From positions 1,028,501-1,092,500 of the forward strand of contig NC_089321.1 in NCBI RefSeq assembly GCF_036669915.1: a stretch of DNA of 64,000 nt, read 5' to 3'. The stretch is from Pocillopora verrucosa (taxonomy: Eukaryota > Cnidaria > Anthozoa > Scleractinia > Pocilloporidae). The notes under the pieces were generated by a model. It worked only from the letters and a program-made list of their open reading frames with translations, was not told the origin of the DNA and ran no database searches. Of this stretch, positions 32,031 to 46,200 are shown one piece after another. Each line of letters starts with the position of its first letter. Position 1 is the stretch's first letter. The position numbers and the translations under genes were made by a program.

Positions 32031-33110
32031 TTATATATTTCTTGTTTCTTCGAATTCGGCAGACTCGTGTTTAAGTTTGAACTGATCATGCCTTTCACTG
32101 TGGATTCGAGAGGTTTGTCTGTTTACTGCACAATCTATAATTATTGATTTATGAGCAACACGGTTTCTCCGTCTTCTCTTGTACACATCGGGTAGAAGCT
32201 TGCTCAAAATAGCTAGAAATCCAGTCCGGAATTGTCTCTTCATGCAGAAATAGATAACGGGCTTCAGCGCGCATGGTAGAAATATGCTATATGTTGACAT
32301 CAGTGATGCTTGTCTTGGCATTTCTATCCCAACAGCTGCCAGCAGAAAAAGCAGCAAAATCGGAAACCAGCACAGGAGTACCATGATTACAACTGAAAAC
32401 AGAGTTTTGGCCGAGTCGATTTCCTCAGACGCAATGGAAGTCACCGACGTAAACGACTTTATACGTTTGTTCATCTCGATCAGAAGCTTCACCCTCACAA
32501 AGCATGCAATAATAACAAAAACTGGCAGACCGATCACTAATAGTGTGAAAACCGCGGCGTAGAACAAATTAGAACCAAAGAATATAAAACACATGGCGTT
32601 TCCTGGCAAGAAGAGGAAATCTCCCCATCCCAAAAATGGCGGAAAAGCGCATAACGCGGCGAAACTCCAGATTAGTATTATCATCCATGTGATGTTTTGC
32701 TTTTTGAAGACGTTCATGTACCTTAAGAGGCTCGTTATCAAGAAATATCGGCTGATGCTTATCGCTGCTAGAGTTATAATTGAGACTGTCAGGAGAAGAC
32801 AGCTCACATAAGCGACCATGGAACAAAGAGTATTTCCAAAAATCCACCTCCCTGTTATGAGAACAACCACACCGAATGGAACACAAAGAACAGTTGCCAT
32901 CAAATCCACAAAAATCACGTTAAGAAGAAGCAAATTGTGCCATGTACGAAGACGTGGGCTCGTATACATAATGAAACACGAGAAAATGTTGCCAGTTGTT
33001 GATATAACAAAAATAACGGCTAAAACAATAGTTTCGATAACTACAAGGTAAGTCGGTCGCTCTAATAGATCTCTTGCCGCTTTCCAACTGCTTACGTTTA
33101 GATCTGTCAT
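32031..33110 (-). CDS. Class A (rhodopsin-family) GPCR, intronless, 359 residues
   Basis: Seven hydrophobic spans at about 20-49, 59-86, 96-118, 139-162, 178-206, 233-258 and 268-290. N5 is a glycosylation sequon. TM1 has the GN motif (GNIFSCFIMY), TM3 starts with Cys96, which can pair with Cys174 in the second loop, and TM6 has CWFP (247-250). Two signature motifs are altered: DRY is SRY (residues 120-122) and NPxxY is KPVIY (283-287). The basic cytosolic tail contains KRRRRNR. The nearest look is to the melatonin/opsin-like cluster that is expanded in cnidarians, but TM7 has no retinal-binding lysine that I can place confidently, so I leave the ligand open. Expected at the plasma membrane. 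Confidence 0.9.
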   Translation of the reverse strand: MTDLNVSSWKAARDLLERPTYLVVIETIVLAVIFVISTTGNIFSCFIMYTSPRLRTWHNLLLLNVIFVDLMATVLCVPFGVVVLITGRWIFGNTLCSMVAYVSCLLLTVSIITLAAISISRYFLITSLLRYMNVFKKQNITWMIILIWSFAALCAFPPFLGWGDFLFLPGNAMCFIFFGSNLFYAAVFTLLVIGLPVFVIIACFVRVKLLIEMNKRIKSFTSVTSIASEEIDSAKTLFSVVIMVLLCWFPILLLFLLAAVGIEMPRQASLMSTYSIFLPCALKPVIYFCMKRQFRTGFLAILSKLLPDVYKRRRRNRVAHKSIIIDCAVNRQTSRIHSERHDQFKLKHESAEFEETRNI

Positions 33111-35249
33111 GATGAACTTGAAAAACGAACCAAAAATTTTCAGTTTTTTTAACTTTTCAGGAAAAGCTCCCTACCCCTTCTGCTACCGAAAATTACTTAA
33201 AACTTAAGGAAGTTCCAACTACCGACCATAAATCTCCTCTGGATGCTGTCTGCATGCGGTTCACCCACTGTACAAGTATTTCTTATAACAGACTTTCCAT
33301 CAACGCTACTGGCTGTGAGCTCAATTGACTTTTCATATACACTTCATGTACTGAATATCCTAAACCCTCACGTCAAAAAATTCTTCTCTATAACCTTTTC
33401 CTCTCTTTTTTGTCCTGTCATTTGCGTAAGTCATCGGCGATCTGAGGTTTTAATGCGCGGCGAAATATAATTATTTAAATAAGATGCCTTTTCTCCGCCT
33501 AATTTGAAAGTAATATTAGTCATGCTTTGCGATTCCTGTTTAGATATTAATGTTAAGAAGGGAAGAAACAGACTGAACTTTTAATTAAAGCGTTATTTGA
33601 ACACATGTTTTAGTTCTAGGGCAGCTGGTGCTACACTCTCTTTACCCAAGGGTTTTGTCTTATCATAGTTGACTTCAACTGTGATCAGTTTCTATGAAAT
33701 TTTTTGAGTACAGAAACCTGAATCTGAAGTCATCTTGGGAAAGTCTGCGATATTTCGAGTAGTATTTTTGCATTGTTATCTTTATTCAAACATTTAAAAT
33801 TTTACGTTAAAAGAACATGTTAGAATGTCCTGACTGACTTTAATTGTCAAGATGTGTTCATTCGTGGCATTGCGCTTAAGCCGCTCATTGATAGCTTGTC
33901 AAAGCATATTTACCATGATACATGCCCAAGACTTGAGCTAAAGGAGGCTTGTTTTTCCACTCCTGCCAGGCCTATTTATCCCGATGAGCCATAGATATCT
34001 TTTAATATACGCAAAAAACAGTATTCTGATTGGCTGGAATTTTTTTCCATTTAACATTTCACACGCGGACATGGCGAATAAACAACACCAAGCTTTCGCC
34101 TGTTTTCAAGTCATTAAAAGTCATTTCAAAACCGCACGTTCAATATCTCTTTCTCAGGGCTCGAAAATTTTTCGAATACTCTCTGGTATCGTCTCATGAA
34201 AACTATAAATATAAGCCGATACAGGTTAAAATTTTCTCTCCAAATGTTAATAAATATTCTAATAAAGATGCTTCTGTAAACTTGACCCGTGGACAGGTCC
34301 TATTTCCTGGTGCGATGTTATTAATGTAGAAGGGTGTTATTTGTTTTGTCATGAGCTTGGGACAAAGAATTCGAAAAAATTACTATTTGCTATCTTTCGT
34401 ATTTTATTGGCTCACACGACGCTTTGAACAATGCTACTACAAACGGTCTTCAGATCCCGTATAGAATATGAGAAATCGAGTTCTTCTTTGCTCAGTGGTT
34501 AAAAATCGAAGCACAAATTCGAAGATCTGAAGTTCGTTTGTCGTGGAAGACTCTTTTTTCGTTTCAAGCTCCAGAACTTACTTTTCTTTAATCGATGACC
34601 ACGAGTTGAAAAATTTACCATCTTTCTCCTTCTATTAAAATGCGGTGTTTATTATTTCATAGCAACGAAGGTCATTGAATCGACTAATTTCTAAATGCAA
34701 ATACACGGGGCAACCGGTCAGAAAACACAGTTGTGTGTTGATAAATGACAGAGAGACAAATGAAAATGAACAAATAAAACTCAATAAATAGTTATGATAA
34801 ATACAAATTACATCAATAGATTGCCATTGTTACGAGCAAAAGTTTTTTAACTGACCTAAATTTAAAAAAAATTTGATAAATACAAGTAAAGCGAAATAAG
34901 GAATTAGTCGAAGATATGCCATCACGGATCATTGGTTATATATCTTCATCCTCGTTTTATACATTTAGTTTTTTTGTTTTGTTTTTTTGTTTTTGTTTTT
35001 TTTTTGTTGTTTTATTTTTCCCTCGCTTTTGTTTATCTTTTAGTTTTCAACTTTTTTTTTCCCTGTTGCGGTCGTGTCGCGCAGGCTACTTTCGTTTCCA
35101 AGCTGCTCTCTGTCAGTAATAACTGGTCCTTTACATGTAAGAAAGAACTGAGTACTAGAACACGAAGGTGTTGTTGTCGGCCATTTTAGAAGTTTAGTGT
35201 CATCAATACAACCTGATTTTCATAGGATTTGACGATCACCTGGAGAAAT
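33111..35249. other. Gap between the GPCR and dynein genes; holds both 5' flanks
   Basis: Divergent arrangement: GPCR minus, dynein plus. 34960-35065 is T-rich. A short untranslated leader probably lies in 35080-35249, perhaps split by an intron ending near 35226 (TTTTCATAG). No other gene seen. Confidence 0.4.
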
Positions 35250-38200
35250 ATGTCTGATCGGAAAGCTGAGTTAGAGAAAAAGCGAAGGCGCTTAGAAGAA
35301 ATCAAACGAGCTCGAGAAGAAAAGAAAAAGGTGAGAGTTCGTCAAGAACCAGTGCTGTTCAGACTTAGTGATTTCAACTTGCTGTATGTACAAAGCTGAT
35401 TGGTTAAATAGATCTTAACTGTTCTTGTTTTGGTGCAAATATAAAATGTGCATCAAGGAGATTGCATCAGCTAGAAGGTATACGTAAGATTTGTAACTAC
35501 GAGTACTTGTATGTACGTAAATTTTTAAAAATTGATCGATAAATCCCAGACTGTTGAATGAATATGATCGATTTACACTTAATACTTGGTGGAGTGATTG
35601 AATATCGCTCTCAAAAAGAAAGTATATTTGTGTTTATTCCGCCTATCCCGCTACAAAAAACACTTATTGTCAAATGCAGATGGGTACTTGTAGCTGGATG
35701 TACATGTACAGTGGCAAGAATCTTAAGTGCTTAGTCGGGGTGCTGAGAATAACATAAGAACCTCAAATGTTTTTTTTTTGGCTGTTCACTTGCTGAAATT
35801 GTCGTATTGAAAGATTCTCCAACATTTTTAATCCAGGAAAGTAGTCCTGTGTTGCTTTGATCTTACTTAATCACACTCAATGATGGGTTGAAAGAGAGAT
35901 AAAAAGAAAAAATACTTAGCCAACAATTAAGACAGAGGACTCAAATAAATTTAACATGGTCAATTTCTCTAGAACCTGAGATCTTATTTGCTCATGGTGA
36001 TTTATGCTGTTTTTTTTTTTCTGGTTGGTCTTTATGAGCACTGTGGTTTTGGTCATATGAATTTGTTCATGGAAGATGGTACAAAAATTGTGTTATATTT
36101 TAACTCTTTTGTCTCATCAAAACTTTTTTTTATGTTGACGTGCTAATTATCATTGCATTCACAATAATTGTGTAATTATTACTCTTTTCATTATATTGAT
36201 ATTGTTATCCTGTCTCAGTGGTTTTGCTATTGGTAGGGACTGAAATCTGTCATTTCTCCAATTATCTCTGGATAGGTTGCTTTTTCTTATGCTAGCAGTA
36301 TGTGGGGCATTTCTCACATATGAGTGTAGTTATTAGATAGCTCTCTGTTTCAATTATGGACTGGAGCATCCAATTTAAAATCATGTCTGGCTGTAGGGTT
36401 TGATTCTGTTTGGGATAATCCAGGGGTTAAATAGGTTTTTCCATAAGTGGTTGACTGGTAGTGTTATAGGCTGCTGTACCAGAAAAGGGGCTGTTAGACA
36501 AAACCCAAACACATGCAGGTTAAATAGAGGTCGTAAGAGGTCTTACAAGTGCAGAAGACTGTCCATAACCTGCTTTTATGGAAACCCCTAGGTAATCAGA
36601 TTTCTTCTACTTCATGCCAAAGTTGTTGTACCTCTTTGTTTATTTGTTTTAATTTCCAATTTTTATAACTTGCAGCAAGAGCAAGAGCAAAGCAAGACAG
36701 CGGCTGCACCAAAGGGTGGTGCCAGTGCTACTTCTGCATCAACAGAATCCAAAGAGACTGATATTGAGAGGAAAAAGAGGGAAGCTGATGAGCTGCTCAA
36801 GGGAATTATTCCTGATGATGTAATTGATGGCACTGCAGGTCTGCATTGTTTCTTTTCTAAAATCTTTTCTTTTGTTTATCTTTTCAATAATATGAATACA
36901 TTCATGTTCAAAAGCCATCAACCAAGTTATGAATTTGTTTCAAATTCTGTTCATCATCTTGTGGACTATTTAAAAGAGCACAAGTATCCTACTAGCCAGC
37001 TGATTGTGCATCATATAGTCTGTTCTGGTTTGAATCAATAGCAATACCTGAATGAGATATGCTCTCCTGGAAAATGTGAAAAAGTGAAATAACTAAGATG
37101 TGCATTCCTTTATTCTGAACCTGTGTGGAGGAAGTCCACATTACAGGTCTGCAGTCAGCATGAGAGTTAATGTTATGGTCATCAACCCTTAAACTCCCAA
37201 GATCTCATGGGTAAATCTCATTACTGTCTGCCAAATGATTCTCATGATGTTAGTTGGGAGAATTTGGTATGGGATCAATTAGTAATCCAATAATTGATAT
37301 TTTTCTTTTTTCATCACTTCTCTGCATGATATTGTATTGATATGGTAAGGAGAAATTCTGTCACTCATGGGAGTTAAAGGGTTAAGTGCTTTGACCAGTG
37401 TAACAGTAGCTCTGCATCAGAATTTCCACTGTTAGAAAGTTTTTAAGGTGAAGGGAACAAAGAGTAATCTACATCTTAAGAGAGAATCAGTTTTGTAGGG
37501 ACTTCACTAAAGTAGGAGTTTGCTATCTCAAAATGAACAGTTTAAATCAGAAACCTTAAATGTGTGAGGAGTAATGCAAATGTAGTTTCAGGGTGAGAGC
37601 ATAAGATTCACTTTGTTTTTGTGACTCACATGCTCAATGTGTGAGACTTGTAAGCTCTGTATGACAACTTTAATGTATGACGTTCACTCGTGTCTAGTAG
37701 CCTTTCTATCCCCATACTGTAGATGGATGCTTTAAGCATCAATATCACATGAGTTATGTCTTTCATTAGTGTCTCCCCTCATACCAAGATCTACCAAAAG
37801 CGAAGGAGCCAGCCCAGGTAAAGATGTAACATCAAGGCCTTTGGCACACCAGTAAGTAAAACATGCTGCCTCCAATAATATTATAATTATCTGTTTATTA
37901 TTTTCTTTTCTTTTCTTTTTTTTTTTTATTTATTTTTTATTTTATTATTTTTTTTTTACTTTTTTTGAATTGCCTGTAGGTAAGACAAGGAAGAAGTTTA
38001 TTTCATTCTCTTTATAAAATTAGACATGGTGTTTGTAATATTATTTAACCTTGTGTATGATATTGTGGTGGTTTTTCCATTTTAGGTTATTTCCTCTGTT
38101 CTTGTGTGCACTGATTAATTAGCAAGCATGAGAAGAGTAACTTGCATATTTTAAGGTCACATACAAAAGCTGTGTGTAGTTTATCAGAGGAAACCTGAAA

Positions 38201-41200
38201 AGAACATACATGTACCATCATTATAGACATGTATTATCTTTTCTCTCTTAGGGGATTTTTCTTGGGGTTCTTCAGTTCTTGTCCCTCCACCAAAACCACA
38301 ATTTGAAATTCCAAACAGGCCTGAGTGGAAAATACTTCATACTATCACCATACAAGTGTATTCTCTTTTCTGTCTTGGGGATTTTTTCTTGGGGTTCTTT
38401 AGTTCTTGTCTCTCCACCAAAACCATAATTTGAAATTCCAAACAGGCCTAAGTAAAATTTACTTTATACCATCATAGTACTGGTGTATTCTCTTTTCTGT
38501 CTTGAGGATTTTTCTTGGGGTTCTTCTGTTATTGTCCTTCCACCAAAACCACAATTTGAAATTCCAAACAGGCCTGAGTGGAAAATATTGTATGCCATCA
38601 TTACACATGTGCATACTTTTTTTTTTTTTTGTTCGGCGTTTTTGTCTTAGGGATTTTTCTTTGTGTTCTCCAGTTTTTGATCTGCCCCCAAAACCACTGA
38701 TTATTTGAAATTCTGAGGAGACCTAGGTGCATGCATCTTGTCAAAAGATGTGTTTTTGGCTCCTTAGTAGTGACAGCTGGCAAAGTTTGCCAGATTAAAA
38801 GGTGGCAGTTGGGGGCTGAATTTTTGATGTTACACACTCACAATTGTTTGATAGCAAATTCTTTCATCTAATTGAAAATATTTATAGATATACCTTACTA
38901 ACCTGAGTATAAGGGACATTATAATAAAACATTGTATGAGCACTTTTTTATGTGACTTCTTTTCATTTCTTGCATCACTGTTTTGTAAACAGGAAGCCTA
39001 GTAATACTGCTATCCTTCTGCTGCCTCACTTTAAAATTTCAGCCAGTAGTTTAATTTCTTAGCTACAACCCTTTTTACTATAGCTAATTTTCCATTTCCT
39101 ACCAGCCAACTCAATTTATCATTTATCAAATGGTCACTTACTTTCCCTTTAGAGAGAAGAAAAGGCCAGTGAAGTTGGGTGTATCACAGCTTACTCAGAC
39201 AAATATTCCACCCAAGGTCAGTACCATCACTGTTTCAGTACATTTCTTTCAGCCACTATGCATATCACCTTGTAAAATGTACCTTCAGTAGTGTTATAAC
39301 CATGCTGATAAGCTACCAGTAATTCAAAACAAGTTTCAGGTAGTGGTGACTTTATATACTTACCAGGACTAGGTTGTTCAAAGCTGGGATAACAAAGGGT
39401 TTGTGTGAAATCTAATTTCAAATCTGAAATCTTTAAAAGAAAATTCAGTTGAACTCTTTTTGTCCACAAAGGTCTGGATTAAAATTAAAATCAAACCCTG
39501 TGCTAGCACTAATCTGCCATCAAACAATTGGGTCTTGGCTCATGTTGTTTAAGGCTGGGTTAAGAATTAATCCAGGGTTTGAGTGAAATCTGATTTAAGA
39601 TCTGAAAACTTATAAATAAAATCCAGCTCTTCAATCTTTTTGTCCACCATTTTTATTTTGTTCTCCATTTTTTTTTTGTTCTTAAAAGAAAAGCAAAAAT
39701 TATTCCTAAAAGGCTTTTGAACAAAGGTATGAAGAAACCTGGATTAAATTGTAACCCTTGGTTGGAGCTAATCCACAATCAAACAATTAGGCCCTGGGCC
39801 AGGTTGGGTCAAGATAACCCAGGGTTGGTGTAAAATTTGAGTTCAGATCTGAATACTTGAAAGAAAATTCAGCATACTTTTTTTGGTTACAATTTGATGT
39901 TTGGATGCTTTGAAGAGAAGAGAGAAAATTTACCCAAACAGGTTTTTGAACAGAGGAGTGAAGAAACCAGGATGAAAATTTAAACTGGGGCTCAGAAGTT
40001 TAGTTTAATATACCCTTTACACCCTAACATCAGTATGCATATTGTCCATTCTGAATTTTTCTGAATTCTGTACATTTCCATGGGTTCCGACAAGAAAGGC
40101 AACAAATTTGGTGTAAATTTTTTGTCTTGGGCATAGAACATGAATGCTGAAGAGAAATCTTACACACAGTGTGCAAAGATAACAAATGCTGTGTCTTTTA
40201 CATCTTGACACTGAAAAATCATTCTGTACATTTTCATCAGGAACCAGTTTTGTATAACAAAGAAACACAAACTCAAAATGCAGAGCCAGAAGAACCACCT
40301 GGTGAGTTAGAGATTTTAAGAGTGTAACTTAGGGTAGCAGTAATTACAAGGTAGGGTGACAGAAGTAATTGCCTATACCACTGACTACTGAAGAAATTTT
40401 GAAAAACACCTAAAGTATATACATACAACTGTTTATTAATAAAGATTCCTAGTACTGGGTATTAACACACTGGGTAAACTGCAAACTTGTGCAACAACAA
40501 GAAGACACTTTGTCTGTCAGGCCAACCTAACATTTTCTGCAATCTTTAACCCTTTAACTCCCAAGATCTCTTTAGTAATTCTCCTTACTGTCTGCCATAT
40601 AGTTATTTTGATTTTAGTTTGGAGAATTTGGTATTGGATCAACTAATAATCCCCTAGTCAATATTTTTCTTTATTCTCGTCACTTGTCTGCTTGATATTC
40701 TATTGATATTTTAAGGAGAAATTCTGTCTTGGTCACTCATGGGAATCAAAGGTTTAATTGCCTATAAGCTTTTGATGTCCAGGAACCTCTGAAGGAGACA
40801 GTTCCTAGACCAGTTAAAGTGTACCTCTGCCATGGCTGACATTCCCTTTAACTCATCCATGAGCCCACAATCCTACCTGGGGAAGGCAGGGTGGAATTAA
40901 GCATCATACCATGTACTACAAGATGGTTAATGTGGTAAAAACTCCATCCAGATCATGGGTGGAATATGTGCCAGAAAAATTCAGAACCATCAGCCACTAA
41001 CTACTTCAATCCTCTATGTTGTTAACTTGAATAGTTAACATGAGCTGAATAGCAAGTTCTTTAAAATTATTTATTGTTTATTTGATAATTTTTTTTAGAT
41101 GAATTTGAGACTCCAGCTGCACCAAAGCCAAAGGAGACTGAAGCACAACCTGAACCTGAAGATGGAGGAGAAGATGGAAGAGAAGAAGGTTATTAAAGTA

Positions 41201-43211
41201 TTTATTTTGTTCATAAGATACGACATTCAATCCATCTGATCCAGTTTTTACAAATACAAAAAGCTACTCCACTTTTATCCTTTTAGTCCATCATTCTTTA
41301 AATCAAGCCCTTTGTAAAAAGTCCCTGGAATTTTTCAGTCTTTCAGTTGTTCGTTTTTGAACCAGATAGAACCTTCTTGTTATTAAATGAGGGAACATCA
41401 CTTTTTTTCTTTGATTCTAATTCATTTCCTCCCCCTGCAGTGCCTGTCATAGAGCTGAAAAAAAACTCCTTGAAATTTAGTTCTCTCTTTCAGTTTGTTG
41501 GCTATTTAAAGGTTTTTCATTTTTTTAACCAGATTGAACCTTCTTTTAATTCAATGAGGGGAGGAAACTTCACCTTTTTTTCTTTGATTCTTATTCCTTT
41601 ACTCCCCCTACAGTGCCTGTCATAGAGCTCAGTGATGAACAAAAGGAACAGATATTGAATTCTGGAGAATTCAGCAAGTTCTTTGATAAAGCAACAAGAA
41701 TGATGGAAAGAGCCTTGTGTGAAACAGTTGATATCACATTTGATTACTCTGGAGCTGAGACAGAGGACACTGAAGGGTAGGTTTTTTTCTGGTAACCTGT
41801 TTATCCTTAAGAGCGACAAATATGTAATTTCTCACAACAGTATCACCCCTGAGTCAAATATGAAGGTTATGAGATTAGAGGAAATGATTATGAACTCAAA
41901 AAGCTCTTAGTTGTTAAACAAATTCTCCTTGTTAGCATCTTAGGAAATGTTTAGAGAGCAGTATGGAGAATATGTACACTGATCTCCCACGATCCAATTA
42001 CTTATATCCTGACTGATTGTCATGGGTTCCTCCATAAATTGTACTGGAGGATTCCATTTTAAATCAAGATAAAACTCTCTGGCTGACAGGCTTCTCTGTT
42101 CTTATAACCTGTTTGGGAGATATTGAATTAAATTTGCAATGAGAAGTTACAATTTGATCTTTTCTTGTAGTTAAAGATTCAAAGCTTAAAAATCCAGGTT
42201 AAGCTCTGGTTGAAATGTTGGTCTATTTGGCCAGTAGGAGTCTTCTCTTAATTTACCTTGCACACTGCTTTTTTGAGTGCTTATCATTGCATTGGTGTAT
42301 ATTTATGAAGTTAATCCGCAGCATTTTTTTTCTTTTGTCACAGAGACACACAGGCCTCTGGTAAACTCTCATTCAACCGAGAGTTCTTTGATGAGAGGTG
42401 GTCAAGGCATAGGACAGTGACTTGCCTGGACTGGTCAACACAGGTACTGGAGGATGATAATTTGTTGTTGTGTTCAGTAGACTTCATTTAAAATTGTTTA
42501 ATTTTGTGGAAGAAGAAAAATGTATTGTAGAAGTTGTGGCACCAGAACAACTCCAGAAATGCAAGATTTTACACCCTAAAATCAGTATGCACATTCTCCA
42601 AACTGTTTTCTAAACGTTTCCTAAGATACCGACATGGAGAATTTATCTGACAGTCAAGAGCTTCTTCAGTCGTTGATCAGCTCCTTTATTCTCCTGACCT
42701 TAATGTTTGATTCAGGGGTGATATGGTTAGGAGAAATTAGATGTCGGTCACTCTTAGAGGTTAAAGGGCTAACCCTTGACCGCAAGAAGGCTGCCAGTAT
42801 TAGCGCTTCAGGTTACGTGTTTCTCCGCCGGCGGAAAGATTTGTGTATTAGTGCCAGACCCCTTGCAGACCTCCGCCAGCTCGCGTCGCTCAAGGCTCAT
42901 ACTTTCCCACAAAACGCTCAAGCTGAAGTTTTTACAGTAATCCCCTACCTAGAGGGAGTGAGTATGGATAAGCTTACAAAATTATTTGCTCTCGGACATG
43001 TATGTGACGTGCAATCATTTTAATCTAACAGCAAAGTAAAAAATGGCGTAAATTGGTCACCCAAAGAGTTTCAAAGCTGACGTTTCGAGCGTAAGCCTTT
43101 CGTCCTTCGCTTTGTCGAAGGGCTAACGCTCGAAACGTCAGCTTTGAAACTATTTACAGCGGCCAATTTTCATTGTTTACTCAGTTGATAATACCAAATT
43201 ACCTTGTTGTA

Positions 43212-43242
<31 letters not shown>

Positions 43243-46200
43243 CAGAAACTTGCCCCCTTTATTTAAAGTGAAAAATACATTTACATGTACTTTGCATGTT
43301 GAGAGCAATGCATAAAGATGTAACTTATACAGTGCTTTGTGAGAAACATGATGGCATGACTTTCAGTTACGCCTTGTAAGTAACATAAATATGTGTTTGA
43401 TGCATTCTTAGTACCCAGAGCTGTTAGTAGCATCGTATAACAACAATGAAGATGCCCCACATGAGCCTGATGGTGTAGCGCTCATATGGAACATCAAATA
43501 TCAGAAAGAATCTCCGGAATATGTATTTCACTGTCAGGTGAGAGAGTTAGTTACTTACCGGTATGCATTTAATAGTTTTTGCTAAGAGTAGGGACTGTAT
43601 TTTTTTAAAAAGCTTTAAGGTGTGCAGTAGCCTCAATGTTATAGCGGTGCAAAGACAGCCTAAGTTTAATCAACTTGAATAGTCCATTTTACAGTTTCGT
43701 GCTTGGTTGCCAAGCCTCTAAACGGGAGTGAGGCTAAGGGTGACCTTAGCTTGTTATGATACAAACGTTGCTGCTTTTCAAATGCAAATGACTTTGTCAT
43801 CATGCTAACTTGATACTGGTCTCCATCACAACAAGGTCACCTTCAGCCTCACTCCAAGTCAAAGGCTTGGCAACTAAGTACACTACGGTAAAGGGCATCG
43901 CAAGGAATATCTATCATGCTGAATATAGGTGCATGTATTATACGTATCAGCTGAAATTGAAGCCCCCTTTGCCAAAACATGAAGTCTAGTTTTGATAAGT
44001 CGTGCTTTGATATTCCCTCTTATTATACATGTGACTTTGATATGTATTTTTTAAATGGTACGCTTTCTTGTCCATCATGCAAAAATATCGCACATATATC
44101 AGGCGAGATTAGATATATTAGATATGTTAGATATAGCCTTAGTACTTTAATCTCACAGCTACCCTTTGTCTTTCAGCCATTTTTAAGACCATCGCGTTGA
44201 ATTACAGATCTGATAATTCCTTTCCATTTCAGTCTGGTGTGACGTCAGTTACCTTTGCCAAGTTTCATCCCAATTTAATCGTTGGTGGGACATATTCAGG
44301 CCAAATTGTATTGTGGGACAACAGAAGCAGTAAAAAGACCCCAGTACAGAGAACACCTCTCTCTGCCACTGCACACACAGTAAGTGAATTCTATGTTAAT
44401 TTTGTTTTCCTTCTTTGGTGTTTGGATGTCAGGGCCAAGTAAATGTCTGTAAAAAGTTATCTTTATTTTTCTGTGCAAGACCTCTAAGTGATAGCTGAAT
44501 AAACCGTAACGATTCGATTTAGCGCCCTCGTTCCTCTCTCTAATAAGTGCCCCCTCCAATTTGATTTTGTTAATAAGCGCCTATTCTATTTGTGTGATAG
44601 CACTCTTAAAGTACTGCACATTGAGATCAAACGTGGTTTATTGGTTTCTTAAAGCCTCATTTTAAAAGCGGTTGCCTTTGTCTTAGTTTCTCCACTATCA
44701 CGTCCATGTGAGTGTACAGTTATTTCTAACGACTGATCTCGTCTTTAAATCTTTCGGCGATTGCTTGGCTGGGTGTTCGAGCTAGGAAGGATCCAGGGAT
44801 AACAATTCCCGTTTTCCAGTCTTCTTGATCCTCTTCACATAAACAGCAAAGCTTTGTCTCGCACATTCTGCTGTTTCTCAAAAAAAGAAATTAACGCCCT
44901 ATCCTTAATAAAACGCAAATAAGCGACCAGGCACTAAATCGAATCATTACGGTGTGCAAATGAATTTTCAATTTGTAGATTTGACCATACATGTATTTTA
45001 TTACTTTTTGTTTTTGGTACTGATATGTGTAAGAATGAGTTTCAAACTTAAAGGATGAACAGTGTATCTGTTGAAAACGGATGAAATTGAAATGCAGCAT
45101 CTTCATGAACATTTTATCTGACTGTAAAGAGAAACAAAACAAGAAAACTTGTACTATTTTGTTACTGCTGTTTTTGTTTGTTTTTTTCATAACGATTGTG
45201 TAATTAGATGATTTCTTTTCTCTGTGTAGCATCCGGTTTATTGTGTGAATGTGGTTGGAACTCAAAATGCTCACAATTTGATCAGTGTGTCCACTGATGG
45301 AAAGATGTGTTCTTGGAGTCTTGACATGTTGTCACAGCCCCAGGTGAGTCAGCGGTTATGTTAACAACTTACTTCAGCTTGTCATATCACGACAAAACTA
45401 GACTCTCAACTGACTAGGGTCCCTTTCGTGAGTGACGAATGGTCACTCTTACTTATGTTGTGGTCAACTGTTGTCAGCGGCAACTGTCCGTCTCAGGACA
45501 ATTGCCGCATAGTAAAACTGCACACAACCTGATGTTTGCTCTTTTGGGGAGGCTCTTTTATGATTTGACCAACTTGAAAAAATTTAGTTGGTAATTGCTT
45601 TTCAAAGTCCCCATTCTTAATCCGTGTTGGGGCGCTTTTCGATCGAGAGTCGTAAAACCAAAGCAACAAATCACAAGGACTAATGAAATGAAAAGAAATT
45701 TCTCGACCATTGTGAACTCAAAGTAACAGCAAGCAAACTGCTTCATGCATGGAGAAACGCAGGTTACCATGTCGCGATTGGCAGTAGTTTTAAATCTGTT
45801 TGGTTGAGAAAGTGGCGCTGGTTTTGTGGTTACATTCTGTTCTCTTTTTGGTTTACTTTTTCCTTCTCGGTGTTTTTCTTCCTCAACGAATGATAATTGC
45901 AATCTTTTATTTCATTTTTGACCTTAAAATACGCCAAATGTTATGCTATAGCTCCATTTAGCACTTGCCGTAAATGTTCTTCCTTGCCATCTCTGTTTAT
46001 TTCAGGACAGCATGGAGCTTCAATTTAAACAGTCCAAGGCTGTGGCTGTGACGTGTTTATCGTTTTTGGCCGGTGATGTCAATAATTTTGTGGTTGGGAG
46101 CGAGGAGGGCTCGGTTTACACAGCCTGTCGACACGGAAGGTAAGCTTAACTTGCGCATATTTGAGATTGTCTTGAACGCTGTACACCTTATTTTACAAAT

